From Naematelia aurantialba (lineage: Eukaryota; Basidiomycota; Tremellomycetes; Tremellales; Naemateliaceae): DNA of 64,000 nucleotides. Below the pieces are notes generated by a model. It was not told where the DNA came from and searched no databases. It saw nothing but the letters and a program-made list of their open reading frames with translations. The DNA is taken from positions 62,001 through 126,000 of the forward strand of contig JAKFAO010000002.1 of NCBI GenBank assembly GCA_021527695.1, written 5' to 3'. The translations under genes were made by a program, and so were the position numbers. Every line of letters starts with the position of its first letter. Within the stretch, counting starts at the first letter, position 1. Shown piece after piece: positions 34,000-46,102 of the stretch.

Positions 34000-36443
34000 T
34001 CATTGCAAAGGCTCTCGACTCGACGATAGCTTGTTCAGCGAAATATACACATCTGCAGCCGGTCAGCGTCCGCAACAGCGCTCGATCGGGCGTCTGATTC
34101 GTGACGAGCCAAGTGACTGCACGTACCCGTTCCGTATCCGTCCATCGAGATGAGTCGTAAATCGCCGCCAAAGAAACGCGCATACAGTCTTGACAGTGGT
34201 AAGCCATACCCGAAACCCGCCATTGGCGCTTTGAAGTCTGATTGCTCGATATTTGTCTCCAGACCTTCGTCGCTCATGGTGGTGTAGAGGTAACTGAACC
34301 ATCAGTCCCGCGCGCAGAAAACGATGGGCAAGTGCCAAGCCAGCCAAATCGCCCTCACTCACGTCCAAATCATAGGGATGGCACTTCTTGGGATCCCACC
34401 GCCCTCGTCTGAGATCTTGATGGTGATGTCTTCGCTGCCCTCTACCACTACCACCTTGATCGGAGGGAATGCGTCTTCGTTATCAACGCCATACCGCTCG
34501 ACGACCGCTCGAAGCGAGTTTTTGAGCAGTTCAAAGCAGATATGGGATCTGGAATGTCAGGCAAGGTCATACATCAAGGCGGAACTACAGGACTCACAAG
34601 TGTCCGGGAACATAGGGGAAGGTCAGGTCTTTGGGGCAGAGGAGTTGGATAGGTGGGCCTTTGAACAGAGCATAATGCTCTTCGCAGACGAACCGGGCAT
34701 TCTCTGAGTGGTCTGGTCAGATCGGACGGGAACTTGGATCTAGGTGCGCTCACCGATGGCTTCGTGGCAGATATCGTGAACATTCTAATGGCATTAGCTC
34801 AGCTGATGAGTACACCATACCGCTCGTGTACAGATGATTCCGACGTAGTCAGGATGCGGTTGTAGAGTATTCAGGGCGACATCTGGGGACGTCAGCGTCC
34901 GTAAATTATCGAGTTCGTCTTGTCACAGCTGTAACAAACCACCGCTCAGCTTTGCGCTGTTCTCCCTTTCATTATGCAGGCAGCCGGTGCTCTCATCGCT
35001 CCACGTGAATCTCATGCCATTGCCGTCCGTGCAACGAAGGGACCACAAGGGAATCAAACTCACGCTGTCCGATCAAGAATCGTATCCCGATACGTGTCAT
35101 ATAGAACCTGTCCAGCCATTCCTGTATGCTCTGCCCTATCCTGCCAGCTTTCTGTTTCCTCTTCCACTCCAGTACACCCTGCGCAACGGTGGTGACGGTT
35201 GGATCGTGCCGCTTCTTGATGTTCTGTAGGAGTTTTGTGAAGCGGTCGTTGTAGTCGTGGACTTCGGGCGGATAGAGGGTCGATGGTGGTGGCGGAGAGA
35301 AGTATCTGTGGTTATAGAGGCGCAACAATCAGCTGTGCTCAGGCGCAATGGGGCTAGGTAATTGAGGCTCAAGCTTCTGCTGGAGGGCTGGAGGGACTAG
35401 CGTTCGGAGGGGAAGTGATCCAGCGAGCCATATTGGTTCAGACTTGAGGGAAGGACGACTTTGGACAGCCTCCAAATGCAAAGGAGACGCAAGGACTCAC
35501 CTCCGCTCGATGGGTATTCTAAGCCTGGCTCCATTCACCCCTAATCCCGTCCCATTCGCACCGAGACCGCCGAGGATGCCAGACTTCTCGGAAGGCAGAT
35601 TTGAGCCCACCGGTCCTTCATGCATGAGCGGGTCGAGTGAGGGATTTGGAGTCGCGGAGGGTAACTGTCCCCTATTTATTGTCAGATTTCTTTGCGTTGG
35701 CCAGGAGTCCAGGACGCCAGGCATGGAACGGAGGGAAGGAAGAGCAAGTGGGGGCGAGACGTACTCTTTTGCCGCTGGGATGCGGAGGATGTCCTGTAGT
35801 TCGGTTGGTAGTTTTGGTTTTGGGAAAGTTATTAGTTCCTACAGTATCAGTCAGCACTGACAGCACGGCGGAGAATCTAAGACTTGAAGTGGGCGTGTGA
35901 TACATTCAAGGAACGTTGGGAACGTTGGGGCCGGACACTCTCGGATCAAGGAGAGACTATGGAGGCAAGAAGACAGAACGAGACTAATAATTGAAGAGTA
36001 TGAACCCACCTCGAAACTCTGGGCATACCACTCCTTGACCTTGTTGATACTGGGCATCTCGCTCAAGCCATCCGGGAGCGACTCGAGCTCTACTACGCGA
36101 TGCGAGAGCCGGATCGGGAGTTCTTCCGAGAGAAACTGGCTGGCTTTGAGGAGGGTGCCCTGGGAGGGATGTTGACCGAAGAGCACCATTTGCTGTAACG
36201 ACACTTGGCCACTCGTCAGCTTACTCCGCTGACAGAGCAGCTCGTTCTCGTCGTTCATCGTCGGGAAGAGCGGGAGCGTCGAAGGAAGAGAGCCGCGCGT
36301 GGGAGTATCTTGGTAACAAGAGGAGAACGAGAGGGAAGGGGACGGATGAGATGGACAAGACGACACCCACCTCCAGACTGAGGGAACGATGCAAAGTGGT
36401 GTATGCGGTCCCACAGCGCCGCGGAAATCTTGAACCGCGACAT
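34000..36443 (-). CDS. Mitochondrial pyruvate (or branched-chain) dehydrogenase kinase
   Basis: Protein kinase of the histidine-kinase fold that inactivates the matrix pyruvate dehydrogenase complex. It opens SRFKISAALWDRIHHFASFP, then VSLQQMVLFGQ and LPIRLSHRVVELESLP; a regulatory four-helix region contains STLYPPEVHDYNDRF, RHDPTVTTVAQGVLEWK and FLDRFYM-type DRFYMTRIGIRFLIGQ. The ATP site shows the N-box ELLKNSLRAVVERY, G1 DEGGGIP and G2 GFGYGLPLSRLYARFFGG, ending GTDVYISLNKLSSREPLQ. About 11 exons, all placed by frame. An insert of ~60 Gly/Asn/Pro-rich residues (GLGANGTGLGVNGARL) precedes IPIERY. No classic presequence precedes the start at 36443, so mitochondrial location is by family. Confidence 0.92.
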
Positions 36444-36889
36444 GACGGCGGCACCACGTTGTGGGTTCGCCAGTCGACGCGGCTGTCAAAGAGGAGCGAT
36501 TGAAGCGCGTGCACAGTCGAGAGCTGCTAGTCTTGAGTCCCCCTGATCCTTCACGCTGTTGTTTACGTGAATGTTATGCAGTCGCGAGTCATACAGAAGG
36601 CAATCGTCGATGCTGGGAGCTCGAAAGAGTTGAAACCCAAACATTTCTACGGAACGAGTCGAGCGGAGGCAATTTCCTGCCCGGGCCCCCTCGCTTCATG
36701 GCCGGCTATTTGACGTAGCCGGAACGTCCGCTTAAGCCGACACGAGTAGTCGTGCGACTGCTTGGCTTCGTCTGTCTGTCTGTCTGTCTGTCTGGGTGTG
36801 GACGTGGCAACAGTCTCATGGGAGCTGTGTGCAATAGTCTCCTGGAAGCGGTGTGCAATAGTCTCCTGGAGCCGTTCGCAGCGATGCAT
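36444..36889. other. Gap between UTP22 end and PDH kinase start, with short repeats
   Basis: Holds a (TCTG)6 microsatellite at 36771-36794 and two adjacent 24-base near-identical units at 36827-36850 and 36851-36874, immediately downstream of the UTP22 stop. Promoter of the kinase gene lies at the right end. Confidence 0.6.
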
Positions 36890-39800
36890 CTACTCTGCCC
36901 GTCCTCTGACCTCGATCGACTCGACGAGTCCCACTCCCAGCCGCTCAATCTCAGCGACCACTGCCCGCTTATCCAAAACTACCAGCGCTGCCTCGCTGTC
37001 TGCAGGTTTCGTCGAATACCCCAAGAGAGGCTTGAACGCTCTGGGTACTGACTTGGCGGGGTTGAACAACAGTCCTATGGTAAGCCCGCCGTGACAGTCG
37101 TGGAAGACCAGTACGGCGTCTCCGTATGTCCGCTGAACCGACGTCAGCGTCAGCTCTCTTGGACCATGCAGACAGACACGGCGATGGCATCGCCAAGGAA
37201 GAATTTAATAGTCTGGGGGTGAAAAACCTGCCGGCTCAAAGGACAGACAGTATGGCGAAAACAGCTTGCGACAAGCACGACTCACGCGTATGTCCTCAAC
37301 AAAGGCGCCAGCGGGGTCAAATCCCACCCTCACGACGTCGCCGTACCGACCCTCTTGGATATTCCTATATCGTGCTGCGTGCGCCCACACGTCCGAGTCG
37401 GCTTGAACACCTTGGGCATACCGCGTGGCAAGCCCAGCGTGCAGGCGGATCAGGACATCGTAGTGCTCCAATGGCGTGATGAAAAGCCGCTAGCGGGATC
37501 AGCTCGAGTTGTACTGGCCGATATGCTTGTAGTTATCAGACAATCAAAACTCACTCGCACGTCCAAGCATCCAGACTCTGTCCCAGCTTTGATGGCCTCC
37601 AGAGTGGCTTTGGCGAGCGCCGTCACTCTGCTACCAACGACCTTTCCCGGCGTCCGCTCAGTCCATCTCAACCCCTCCACATCCTCCTCTGTAGCAATCA
37701 CCCACGCTCCCCTACCAATCTCTTCATCCCGTTTACGCAGTGCCGCAAAATGCGACTCCACTTGTCTCCTCTTCTCCTCGGTAAATCGATGGCGGCCACT
37801 CGAGCTCGCTGCATCCCGGGTCGCAGAGTACACGGCAACAACCAGGGCGCTCTGTCTCCATTCCCAAGAAGCTAAAAGAGTGATGGCTCGCACAAGACCA
37901 CAGGTGGCGCTACCTGGAGTTGGAAGACACCCGGGATCGAGGTAGACGTGCGCCATGATGAGTTCGATAACTTCAGCAGGTACATGGGTTGATAACATAT
38001 GGGCAGCGAACCACCGTTTCAGTAGTCGGGTGGCAGATGAGTACGACGGATAGCGGTGATGCAGCGGTGCGATCGAGGAGTGATGTTGCGGCAGGAAATG
38101 GAATCGACGAATATGATGCGACAGCGCTGGGACGGCCAGTTTTCTCGGCGGTTTCGGGAGCGAGGTGCCGTAGTCCGGTGTATCGTCATAAACGATTCGC
38201 TCCAGTAGAGTTTTCTCACGTTCATGGAAGATGCGTACGAGATAGGCCACGCCTTGAGGAAGGATGACTTCCAGCCCAGCTTGATCCTCGATATCGCTTC
38301 GACCTGTTTCCATCACGATTCCAGCCTTGACACCCTTCATTCGGGCCATGACAACTCGAGCAACTTTATCCATCAGCGCCAGCTTGACCTTTTGGATCGC
38401 CGCGAGATCATCAGGCCACCGAGGCGAGCTTTCAAATTGCAGAACAATCTCAGCAACAGGAAACCATTTGAGGCAATCGGGCGACGATGGGAATCGATTG
38501 ATATCGATTGGGTGCGGTACAAAGGTCGACGAATAGCACAACAGTTCCGACGTGGGCGTGACATGGAGGATGGATAGAGGCAGGTCGTCATCAATAGACT
38601 TGAGGAGCTTGTACAGCGAGTCGTAGCCATCGAGAATTGGTCGAAAACCTGATTTTTCGCTACCGGCCAGTGCAACCGCATTTCGCGCTGAATCAGGCAG
38701 TTGGATGATTTTCTGCCAATCCGGATCGGACGATACGCAAGACACCTGAGGTTCTGGGATAGAAAAGTGGCGGACAAGCAGCCACTTGACGATTCGGCCG
38801 GGAATTGACGTAGCGTCTTCGGGTCGCGAAATATCCCATACGACACTCTCAGCTATGGAGCCGTCTTTGAAGCGGCGCAGTTCGGCCTTTTCTCCCCATA
38901 GTTTGCGGAAGGCTTCCGCCTCGGCAGCCTGTTCGGTCGACGGGCCTACGTCTAGTACCCGAGTCGCTTGGGCAGGGTCGTAAACCAGGCCAACAGACAG
39001 GACCGTATCAGAAGCAGCCGTGACGTGGACGAGATGGACTCGCGTTGACAAGCCGGATCGTAGGACCGTTGCTACCAACGAGCCGAGGGCATCGATCCTT
39101 GATGGTCGTTCACTTGTTGCCCGCAAATTATGCGGAACTTCGGCAGACGACACATCGACCTGTATGTACTCGTCAAAGACACCTGTACCAAGCTTGTGGT
39201 CCTTGAGGAAGACATCTGTGAAGCGATCGACAGAGGCATCTTCGAGCATAGCCAAGGTTTCTCGTGCGTGCATTTGCAGCTATCATGGGTCAGAGAGCGA
39301 CAGGGAGGCATGGCACTCACAAATTGGACGTCCCCTTGTTCCCATTCCGCGAACACGTTGACCGATCCGGTGGGGTCTGCCAAGACGTACGGGTACTCTG
39401 AAGCAAACTCGCGATGCGGAATCTAGCTGTATCAGCCAATAAAATTTGACAAAGAGAACATGAAAACGCACAAGTGGATCACCCGAAGTACAGAGAAAAA
39501 CGGGATGTTTCTCAAAGTCGCTATGAGCTATAGATGTAAGCGAGCAACATGGACCCGAGGGGGTTTACTCACCAACCAGCTCCCAAGCGGCTCTTAATGC
39601 ACCCCAGTGACCCAGCGCTCGACCCAGGCCTCGCGCCTTTTTGACTTTATCCCTTGCTCCTCCTACCCCCCCGATTTCGGCACCATCTACCACCCAGCCA
39701 AGTATGATCCCTGCGAACCATCCGCTGCCACCTCTGCTCCGTGCGACCCCACGTCGGGAACACCATATCCTCCACAAGGCGAGGAAGGAATCGAGGGTCC

Positions 39801-41105
39801 GGACTGGACTGAGAGTGTGGGACAAGCGGCGTAGTCGGTGGAGATAGTCGCTGTGAAGTGTATCGTGGAGGATGGAAGTAGAGTATAGGGGGGTCGCAGC
39901 GTCCTCTGGAATGGAGGGATGACGGAGGAGGGATTTTGACGGCGCCAGCGAGTTAGGTGGAAAGACCGATGGAGAGACGGACGCATGTATTTTGATATCG
40001 GCGGCGTATTTGAGTCCTTGCGCTGTGCTTGTTAGAAAGATAGCTGCATAAGACTGGCGACGGACCTTTTCCTGCTCTGAGCACTAGCACCGGTCGATGG
40101 GGTTCAGAACTGGCCGCCCAGGCGACCTCGGCGTTTTGCATCGCGCCGTCCATCTTGACAGCCTTTTGGAGGGATGCAGCGATCACAGCAAGGTAATGTG
40201 CCCGTTTGTGAAAGTAGCGATACGACATGCGATCTTTGGGCGAGAACAGCTCCTGTCTTGATTAGCTTCGTACATGGAAAGGCAAACAGAAAGAGCTTAC
40301 GGAAGGCATCACGACAACCACGTCTATAGCTCCTTGAACACCTTTGCCCTTCTTGTACCCGCCGCAGACACTCCAGCTGCCCCCGACAAACACTTCCTCT
40401 GGTTTCTCCCAACCGAGCTTCCAGTTCACCTCGGCGCCCTTCCTCAGCGGGTTGAACTCTTCTGGCCCTGGAAAGGGGATGACGGTCCCCTTGCCAAATC
40501 TAGATAGAGCTGCTTTGGGAGCCAGAGGAGGAAGTGGAGGCAGTGAGAGGATGTGTGAATGGATAGAAGCTAGGAGGTTCTTTAGTGCCGGGTTAGGGGT
40601 GGTAGGAAGAAGGGTGGATGATAACAGCGCCTCGAGTTGGAGGGTGAAGGAGGTTCCGCCACCGGATTCGGCTGCGTGCAGGCGGTCGAGCTCGTCCAGC
40701 GTTGGTGGCGCGTACAGACCTTTCGGGCGTTTCGAAGGACCAGCAGCGGATTGCGAGGTGTTGGCTGCGGTCGCGCCATTCGTGGGGCGATCTTGGTCTT
40801 CCTCAGCTTCCTCGTCCTCGTCCTCATCCGTAAGACTCTCTTCTCCATCATCCGACTCGTCTGAGAATTGCCGATCAATCATCGGATCGTCGTAAATGTC
40901 ATAGCCCGATCCTTCCTGGGGACCACCAGGAGAGGGCTCTTCGGACCCGCCTAAATTTTCATCGTCGCGAGCAGGAGAAGGGGACACCCGAAATGAGCGC
41001 TGCAGACGTCAGCAAGGCAAAGAACACTTTCCACGAGTGACTGACCTTCTTCAATTCTCCTAACGCCCTCCCTGCCCTGCGCTTCAGCGGACGAGCAGCA
41101 GGCAT
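36890..41105 (-). CDS. UTP22: U3 snoRNP-associated protein Utp22 (NRAP/NOL6)
   Basis: Large nucleolar component of the small-subunit processome, built from two tandem nucleotidyltransferase-like units without catalysis. The N-terminus (PAARPLKRRAGRALGELKK) is basic, followed by acidic runs (DESDDGEESLTDEDEDEEAE). Family hallmarks: APPTLDELDRLH, AIDVVVVMPS, MSYRYFHKRAHYLAVIA, SFLALWRIWCSRRG, ELRRFKDGSIAESVVWDI, LLKRWFAAHMLSTHVPAEVI and, at the end, HDCHGGLTIGLLFNP. About ten exons; the first intron has a GTCAGT donor at 41045, and others lie near 40270, 39590, 39470 and 39300. The long exon at 39273-37450 holds most of the second half. Yeast Utp22 also links to rRNA gene transcription and Rrp7. 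Confidence 0.93.
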
Positions 41106-41295
41106 GTCTCGAGAACTGAAAGAGAAGTTCGTGGAGGGAAGCGAGAATGCTGTTGCCAACCATCACAACTTTTGTCAGTGTCACGTGACTCCTGTCTTTG
41201 ATGGCGGTGATCGCCGCCTGCTGGGTATGGGGGCTTGGCGGCGAGCAGCGGCGACGATTCGACTGGGTGCATTGACTGTGTCCGAAGACTAGGAT

Positions 41296-42332
41296 ATGCA
41301 TCGTGAGTCCCAAGTAGACGAATTGAAAAGTAGCTGAGCACCGCAGTCGAGCCTCCACCACCGTACTCGGCCCCGTCGGCGGCTGTCCGGCCTCGCCGGC
41401 GGGCGTCTCTCTCGACATTGCCGCTCCATCTACTCCACCGGATCATATCATTCACGCTGGACCAGAAAGCGACGCCGAGTAAATGGTATTCTGATCCCGA
41501 GGAAGAGCGGGTTCGGCGGATCTGGGGGCTGTTCAGAGGCCTTCGAGGCGTTGACCGTCGGTTTCACCTCGGTGAGCTGCGGGTCATGCGCCTGTTTCCC
41601 CGTTGGTCACCATCGGCCCAGAAGGACGTTCTGGCCAGGAGAGATGCTGATCGCTGATTTACTAAGTGTCCATGTCGATACTCCGGGCACTGTATCTGGG
41701 CCAATACCATAGGCACCTTCTCGCGGGAATATCATCCGACCCCTTCCCGGCATCATCCATCATTCCTACAGGAGACACGGACCCTTGGTCTGATTTCACC
41801 TCGCACTCCTTCCTTGCGCTGAGAGGGAGGGAGACGGCAGTATACGACCGATTCATCGCTGTGCGATGTGGGGAGGAGCTTCGGCGAGCAGAGAGCGAGT
41901 TGAGTGAGGAGAGCGAGGGGTTGCGGGACATTTTTTCGAGATTACAGGTGCGCCTCCTCGCCTCCCAGCATCGCCCTGCTTGTTCTCGGCATGGTACTTG
42001 TCCGTATCGGGAAAGACTGATTCCACCAGCCGGCTGCAAGGGTAGAAGACCTTCTCCTCACACTCCCTAGGCGACTAATTACAACCGACTCTCGACCGAA
42101 TCACGGCCAACTCCCGCTTAGCCACGCATACCTCTCCATCGCGCTGACCCCGACGTGGGCGCAACTGTGGACTCATACCAGCCCGGTCGTAGGCGCTCGA
42201 GGGGGAAAATCAAGAAAGGAGCTGGTACTCGAGGTGAAAAGGCAGAGTGGCTGCGAAGAGACAGTGCAGAGGATTGGCGAGGGGCTGCAGGATATGATGA
42301 AGGGGCTGGTCAGCTGGGGAGGGAGGGTGTAG
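41296..42332 (+). CDS. Unrecognised protein with an F-box-like start
   Basis: Four exons (41296-41302, 41347-41571, 41667-41947, 42030-42332) sum to 816 bases, 271 residues, with good splice sites. After a Pro/Arg-rich start, STLPLHLLHRIISFTLDQ resembles the first helices of an F-box; then SWSILRALYL-like MSILRALYLGQYHRHL. The C-terminal half has an acidic helix (RRAESELSEESEGLRDI), EDLLLTLPRRLITTD, and LSHAYLSIALTPTWAQLW. No family is recognised and no membrane segment is seen. The intact frame over four exons supports a real gene. It is divergent from UTP22 with 190 bases between starts, so the two probably share a promoter. The first exon carries just seven coding bases. Confidence 0.6.
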
Positions 42333-42633
42333 TGACTCGCGGCTGAAGGACGGCGGGCAGTATCTAGAGTGCGTGGATGTAGACTGTATTGCTAGCCACA
42401 CTTGACATGGATGTATCGTAGCGTTCTGTAGCCGCGAGACGTCACCAGCTTGCCCACCTCGAATGTTACCGCTGAGATACACTCCGCCCATACAGCACTA
42501 CCATTCAACACCACTCGATGTCTGTCCACGTGGCGTGACGTAACAACCAATCAACTGGACTTTCTCCACCTTTTGAATCGTTTCCGTCGTCTTCTCAACT
42601 GGTCTCTTGGTCCTCTACACGACTACACACGCC
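42333..42633 (+). promoter_or_regulatory. Promoter of the 42634 gene with clustered motifs
   Basis: CACGTG (42527-42532), TGACGTAA (42536-42543, CRE/ATF-like) and CCAAT (42547-42551) lie within 25 bases, 80-110 bases before the start codon. Such a cluster suggests stress- or respiration-linked control by bZIP/bHLH and HAP-type factors; this is inference. Confidence 0.5.
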
Positions 42634-44021
42634 ATGTACACTCTCACACTGCGGCACATTGCTTCCCGTCGACTCTGCGGCACCTCGAGCTCCATCTTCG
42701 TACGGCCGCTGAGCAACACTCGCGGGGTGTACCTCCCTTCCAAGCCCGCTACTACCCAAGGCCACGCGACGCGGAAATCCAAGAGCTCGGTCCACCGAGA
42801 CGCGGACGTCCAGTCGGCATCTGTACGTGCAGGCCAGGACGCACAGTCCAAAGCTACAGAGGGGGGTGCGGGCGGGGACGCGGCTCCTCTAGATGCCGCG
42901 AGGCAAGGGAGTGCGGGAGGCGAGGCGAAACAAGCACCCGCACAGAAGGAGCAGGAGCAGCAGGGGAGCCCATCACATATGCAGGGCTCTTTGAAGGATC
43001 AGGTTGGAGGACAGGATGCAGGTGCGGGCGTTACGAAGGGTGGGGAGGAGGAGGCGGCGAGTCCTACGATAGGAGGTGCTGTCAAGCAGACATTGGGGTT
43101 TGACGGCCTCAAGCGGCTCCGCAATGTACGCCTTTCTCTTCCCGCCTCCGGCTGTCCCCGTGTTGCCCTGTCTTCATCTGCACTGTACCCTGTCACGGTG
43201 ACTGCGACCTCATGTCTACACCATTGAAGGGGCGCGACTAGGCGAAGCGATAACGCATACGGATACCTATATGTATACCAAACGCGCAGGCTCGCTGCCT
43301 ATGCAAATGGCAAGCTGACATGGTGCATTAGGAGGGCAAGAACTTTCACACCTCGGCACGACAACTGACCCCCGACGCTGCCGCACACGACCCCTCGTCC
43401 CAAGACGGCACCGGTGCTCGACAGCCACACGAGACCGGCCTCAAAGGGGAGCAGAACGAGCACATCAAGCACAAAGAGCCAGGACAGAAGGATAGCGGTA
43501 AAGGCAATGCTGCGCCCGAACCGCACCTCCCGTCCAAGAAGACACAGACGCGGTCGTTCTCCACCGCCTCCAGGCTGAGCGCGGCAACACCCCCGGGAGG
43601 GTACTCGAAAGCTCTCAGCCCCGAGCCAAAGGAGACTTCGGGTTACGTGAGTGTCTCACTCGCTCTGACGTCTCATCAGACTGCGGCTCGCTTGCGCTAG
43701 TTGGTAGCTGAGTGGGCGACAGGACGCACCGCCCGAAGCACTCCCTCCAAAGTTGTCGTCGGCGTATCAGGAACTCGATCCCAATGCCGTCCAATCCGCC
43801 CCAGACAGCATGATACCCAGCAGCCAGACAAAGTACTCGAGCAGCGCGGTGGACCCGCCCAACGAGACTCTGGCACAGCAGGCTAAGGACGGCACGTTGG
43901 CCGAGAGGAACGGGCAGCCAGAGCCAAAATTCGGGTACATGTCGTCACTATCGCGTCTGCTTCCGAGCTGATGGCATACAGTGAAATTGGCATCGACGAG
44001 GCGTGGAAGCACCGGAAGTGA
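42634..44021 (+). CDS. Disordered protein with mitochondrial presequence and internal presequence-like motifs
   Basis: Exons 42634-43125, 43332-43646, 43723-43934 and 43982-44021 sum to 1059 bases, 352 residues. The N-terminus (TLTLRHIASRRLCGTSSS) is a strong mitochondrial targeting sequence. The rest is low in hydrophobic residues and rich in Gly, Ala, Glu, Gln, Pro. Two internal stretches again look like presequence ends: NFHTSARQL at the start of exon 2 and TRSFSTASRLSA near its end. The C-terminal third (SAYQELDPNAVQSAPDS, VDPPNETLAQQAKDGTLAER) ends KFGEIGIDEAWKHRK and looks most conserved. No family is recognised. A soluble matrix or intermembrane-space protein is likely. Confidence 0.6.
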
Positions 44022-44193
44022 GCGCTTCAGTCTACGATCGGCACTTGCAGTGCCGTTGCAAGCCAGTCAGGCAGAAGGCGTGTGGAGCCGCCGGAACGCT
44101 TTGCAGAGTTACGACGGGAGACAGGTCTGTGCAAAGGTGTACAGCCGAGGCGTATGTGTATGTGCGTAAAGGCAGGTGTACGCTAGCATGCAG

Positions 44194-45757
44194 TTATGAA
44201 GGACTCGTCTCCGTCTCGCTGGCAGGCTCCTCTAGAGATCTGAACCACTCGTCCAGCTCGTCCATCGCGGCGCGATCTTCGGCGGTCCGTGGCTCGTGGT
44301 CCACAGGCAGGGGTTTGTGTATCGACGAAACGAGGCCTGGCATGGAGGTTTGCAGGGTGTCTCGCATTCGAGACCTAAACTCGGACATCTAGACCGTCAG
44401 CATGTGCAGTATTTGGCGGCAATCGGCTCGACTGCCGTGGCTGGCCAGCGTGATTTGGCGCCTTCCTCTCCATGTAGTCCCTACACAAGCTACACTCACA
44501 TCGCTCACACCCATCAGCCTAGCCACCACAAACACGCCCAACCCGGCTGAGCCAAAGACAAGCGCCGTGGCAATACCGAGCGCTTGGGCACCCATCAACA
44601 CCCCCATCCCGCTATCATCTTCCTTGTCAGATGCGGAGGCGGAAGAGGAAGTGGGTGACGTGGAGTCGGAGAGAGACTGGGGGTCGAGGCTGGAGGTGAT
44701 ACTGCCGAAGAGGTGGCGTTCTTCGTGGTTGTTGAACGTGCGGGCTGCGGCGAGGTCCGCGAGGTCGGCGAGATCGGGGGTTGACGATGGAGGAGAAGAG
44801 GGTGGAGGTGGTGTGGATGCCGGGGGGGACGGGTATGTTGATGATGATAGTGACAACGAGGATGGTGACAATGATGACAACGAGGGCGACGACTCTGCTG
44901 TTGACATTGATGATGATGAGGATGGGGATGGTGTGGAGGATGATGAGGATGAGGATGGGGATGGTGTTGAGGTTGATGAAGATGCAGGATGCGATGGAAG
45001 GGATGGCGAAGATGGTAATTGGGGTGATGAAGACTGCATTGTCGAGAGAATCGCGTCTGGCGATGAAGCTTCTGCCAGGCGTGGAGAATCTCTAGCCGCA
45101 GAGGCACGGGTAGAGGTAGCAAGCGCCGAGATTGAAGGAGAAGCGGAAGCAGAAGCAGAAGCAGACTCAGGCGAGCCAGACGACTCTAGCTGCTGACGCT
45201 CCTTGAGCTGCTTGAATGCTTCGAGGCGGGCAGACCGGAGCTCGAGGTGCCGATTCGACAATGCATCAGGGACGACGACGCTGGATCTCCGCAGAGCCTG
45301 GCGGAGGTAGGGCACCATCATCGCCGTGAGGCCGATTGTCATTGCCATCTGGAGGATCAGCCATGCCCACTCCTCGACGGACGCCATCCTGTAGAAGAGG
45401 GAAAGAAGGGAGAGGGAGAGAGGGAGAGGAGACAGACGAGGCAAGGGAGGAAGTCCGGACGTACCGCCGCGCCAGAAACGATAAAAACGACTTTTGGCAG
45501 CTTCTTGCGCTCTCGCACTGGGCCATCGGAGCCTTTCCCCGCTGGAGGGAAGAGCATCGCAGCAAGTGAGGCCATGTTACCTGCGTCAGACGGATCTCCC
45601 CCCTCGACGACTTGAAGAGTCGAGTCCTGGACGTGGATCGGAAATTTAGGTGGAGGCTTCACGGGATTTGGTCCCGCCCAGACATCAGCCTAGAGCCTCC
45701 ATAGCCAGGTGTAGTACGAGAACAAAACTACACCGATGTCTCTTGCAGACCGGACAT
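44194..45757 (-). CDS. TMEM242-like membrane protein with Ser/Pro-rich linker
   Basis: Probable start at 45757 (MSGLQETS), joined across an intron to ADVWAGPNPVKPPPKFP. A hydrophobic stretch (ERKKLPKVVFIVSGAA) ends exon 2. After the next intron comes a membrane helix (WAWLILQMAMTIGLTAMMV), a basic helix, and a ~150-residue Ser/Pro-rich low-complexity linker (about 45130-44800). The C-terminal domain GVLMGAQALGIATALVF and LGVFVVARLMGVSD, then EFRSRMRDTLQ, resembles TMEM242, a mitochondrial assembly factor of complex I and ATP synthase in animals; this match is moderate. The intron 45474-45373 keeps frame only with a CGAG acceptor; the nearer CTACAG shifts it. Alternatively exon 3 starts its own transcript at MASVEEW. 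Confidence 0.5.
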
Positions 45758-46102
45758 CTCCTGGCACTTGGTCAGGCGGCGAGGCGCGTTGCTCGACGGT
45801 GGGTGATCAGTAACAACAGTAACAACGTCCTAACGTGGCAGAGGCAGCAACCGAGTCCGAGATGGCTGCTCCGTGCGCCTGTAGTCCTTTTGCCACTGAC
45901 CAAACCGTTCATACCAAGATCTAATTCAAACTCATTCTACGACAAGTCAAACTCATTCTACGCAGGTGAAACTCATTCAACGACAGGACAAACGGGAATG
46001 AACCCCACACTAAATCAACCCAGGCACCCCCCTGACTGGTGCGGACCTTCGCCGAAAGCCCCTACCGCACAAGTCTCCACGGCTACACTCCCCTCGTTGC
46101 AC
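45758..46102. other. Gap between the TMEM242-like gene and the MFS gene, with a 20-21-bp repeat
   Basis: Contains three units beginning AAACTCATTC at 45928, 45949 and 45969 (spacing 21 and 20), then the 3' end of the MFS gene. No gene is seen. Confidence 0.6.

Noticed and set aside
35330..35420. Readable stretch T-L-V-P-P-A-L-Q-Q-K-L-E-P in the PDH kinase gene
   Set aside because: The conserved kinase sequence passes from IPIER directly to YFSPPPP; this stretch falls in the intron between them and has no acceptor that keeps frame.
44402..45196. 264-codon Asp/Glu-rich plus-strand frame
   Set aside because: Mirror of the Ser/Pro-rich linker of the TMEM242-like gene; no independent evidence.
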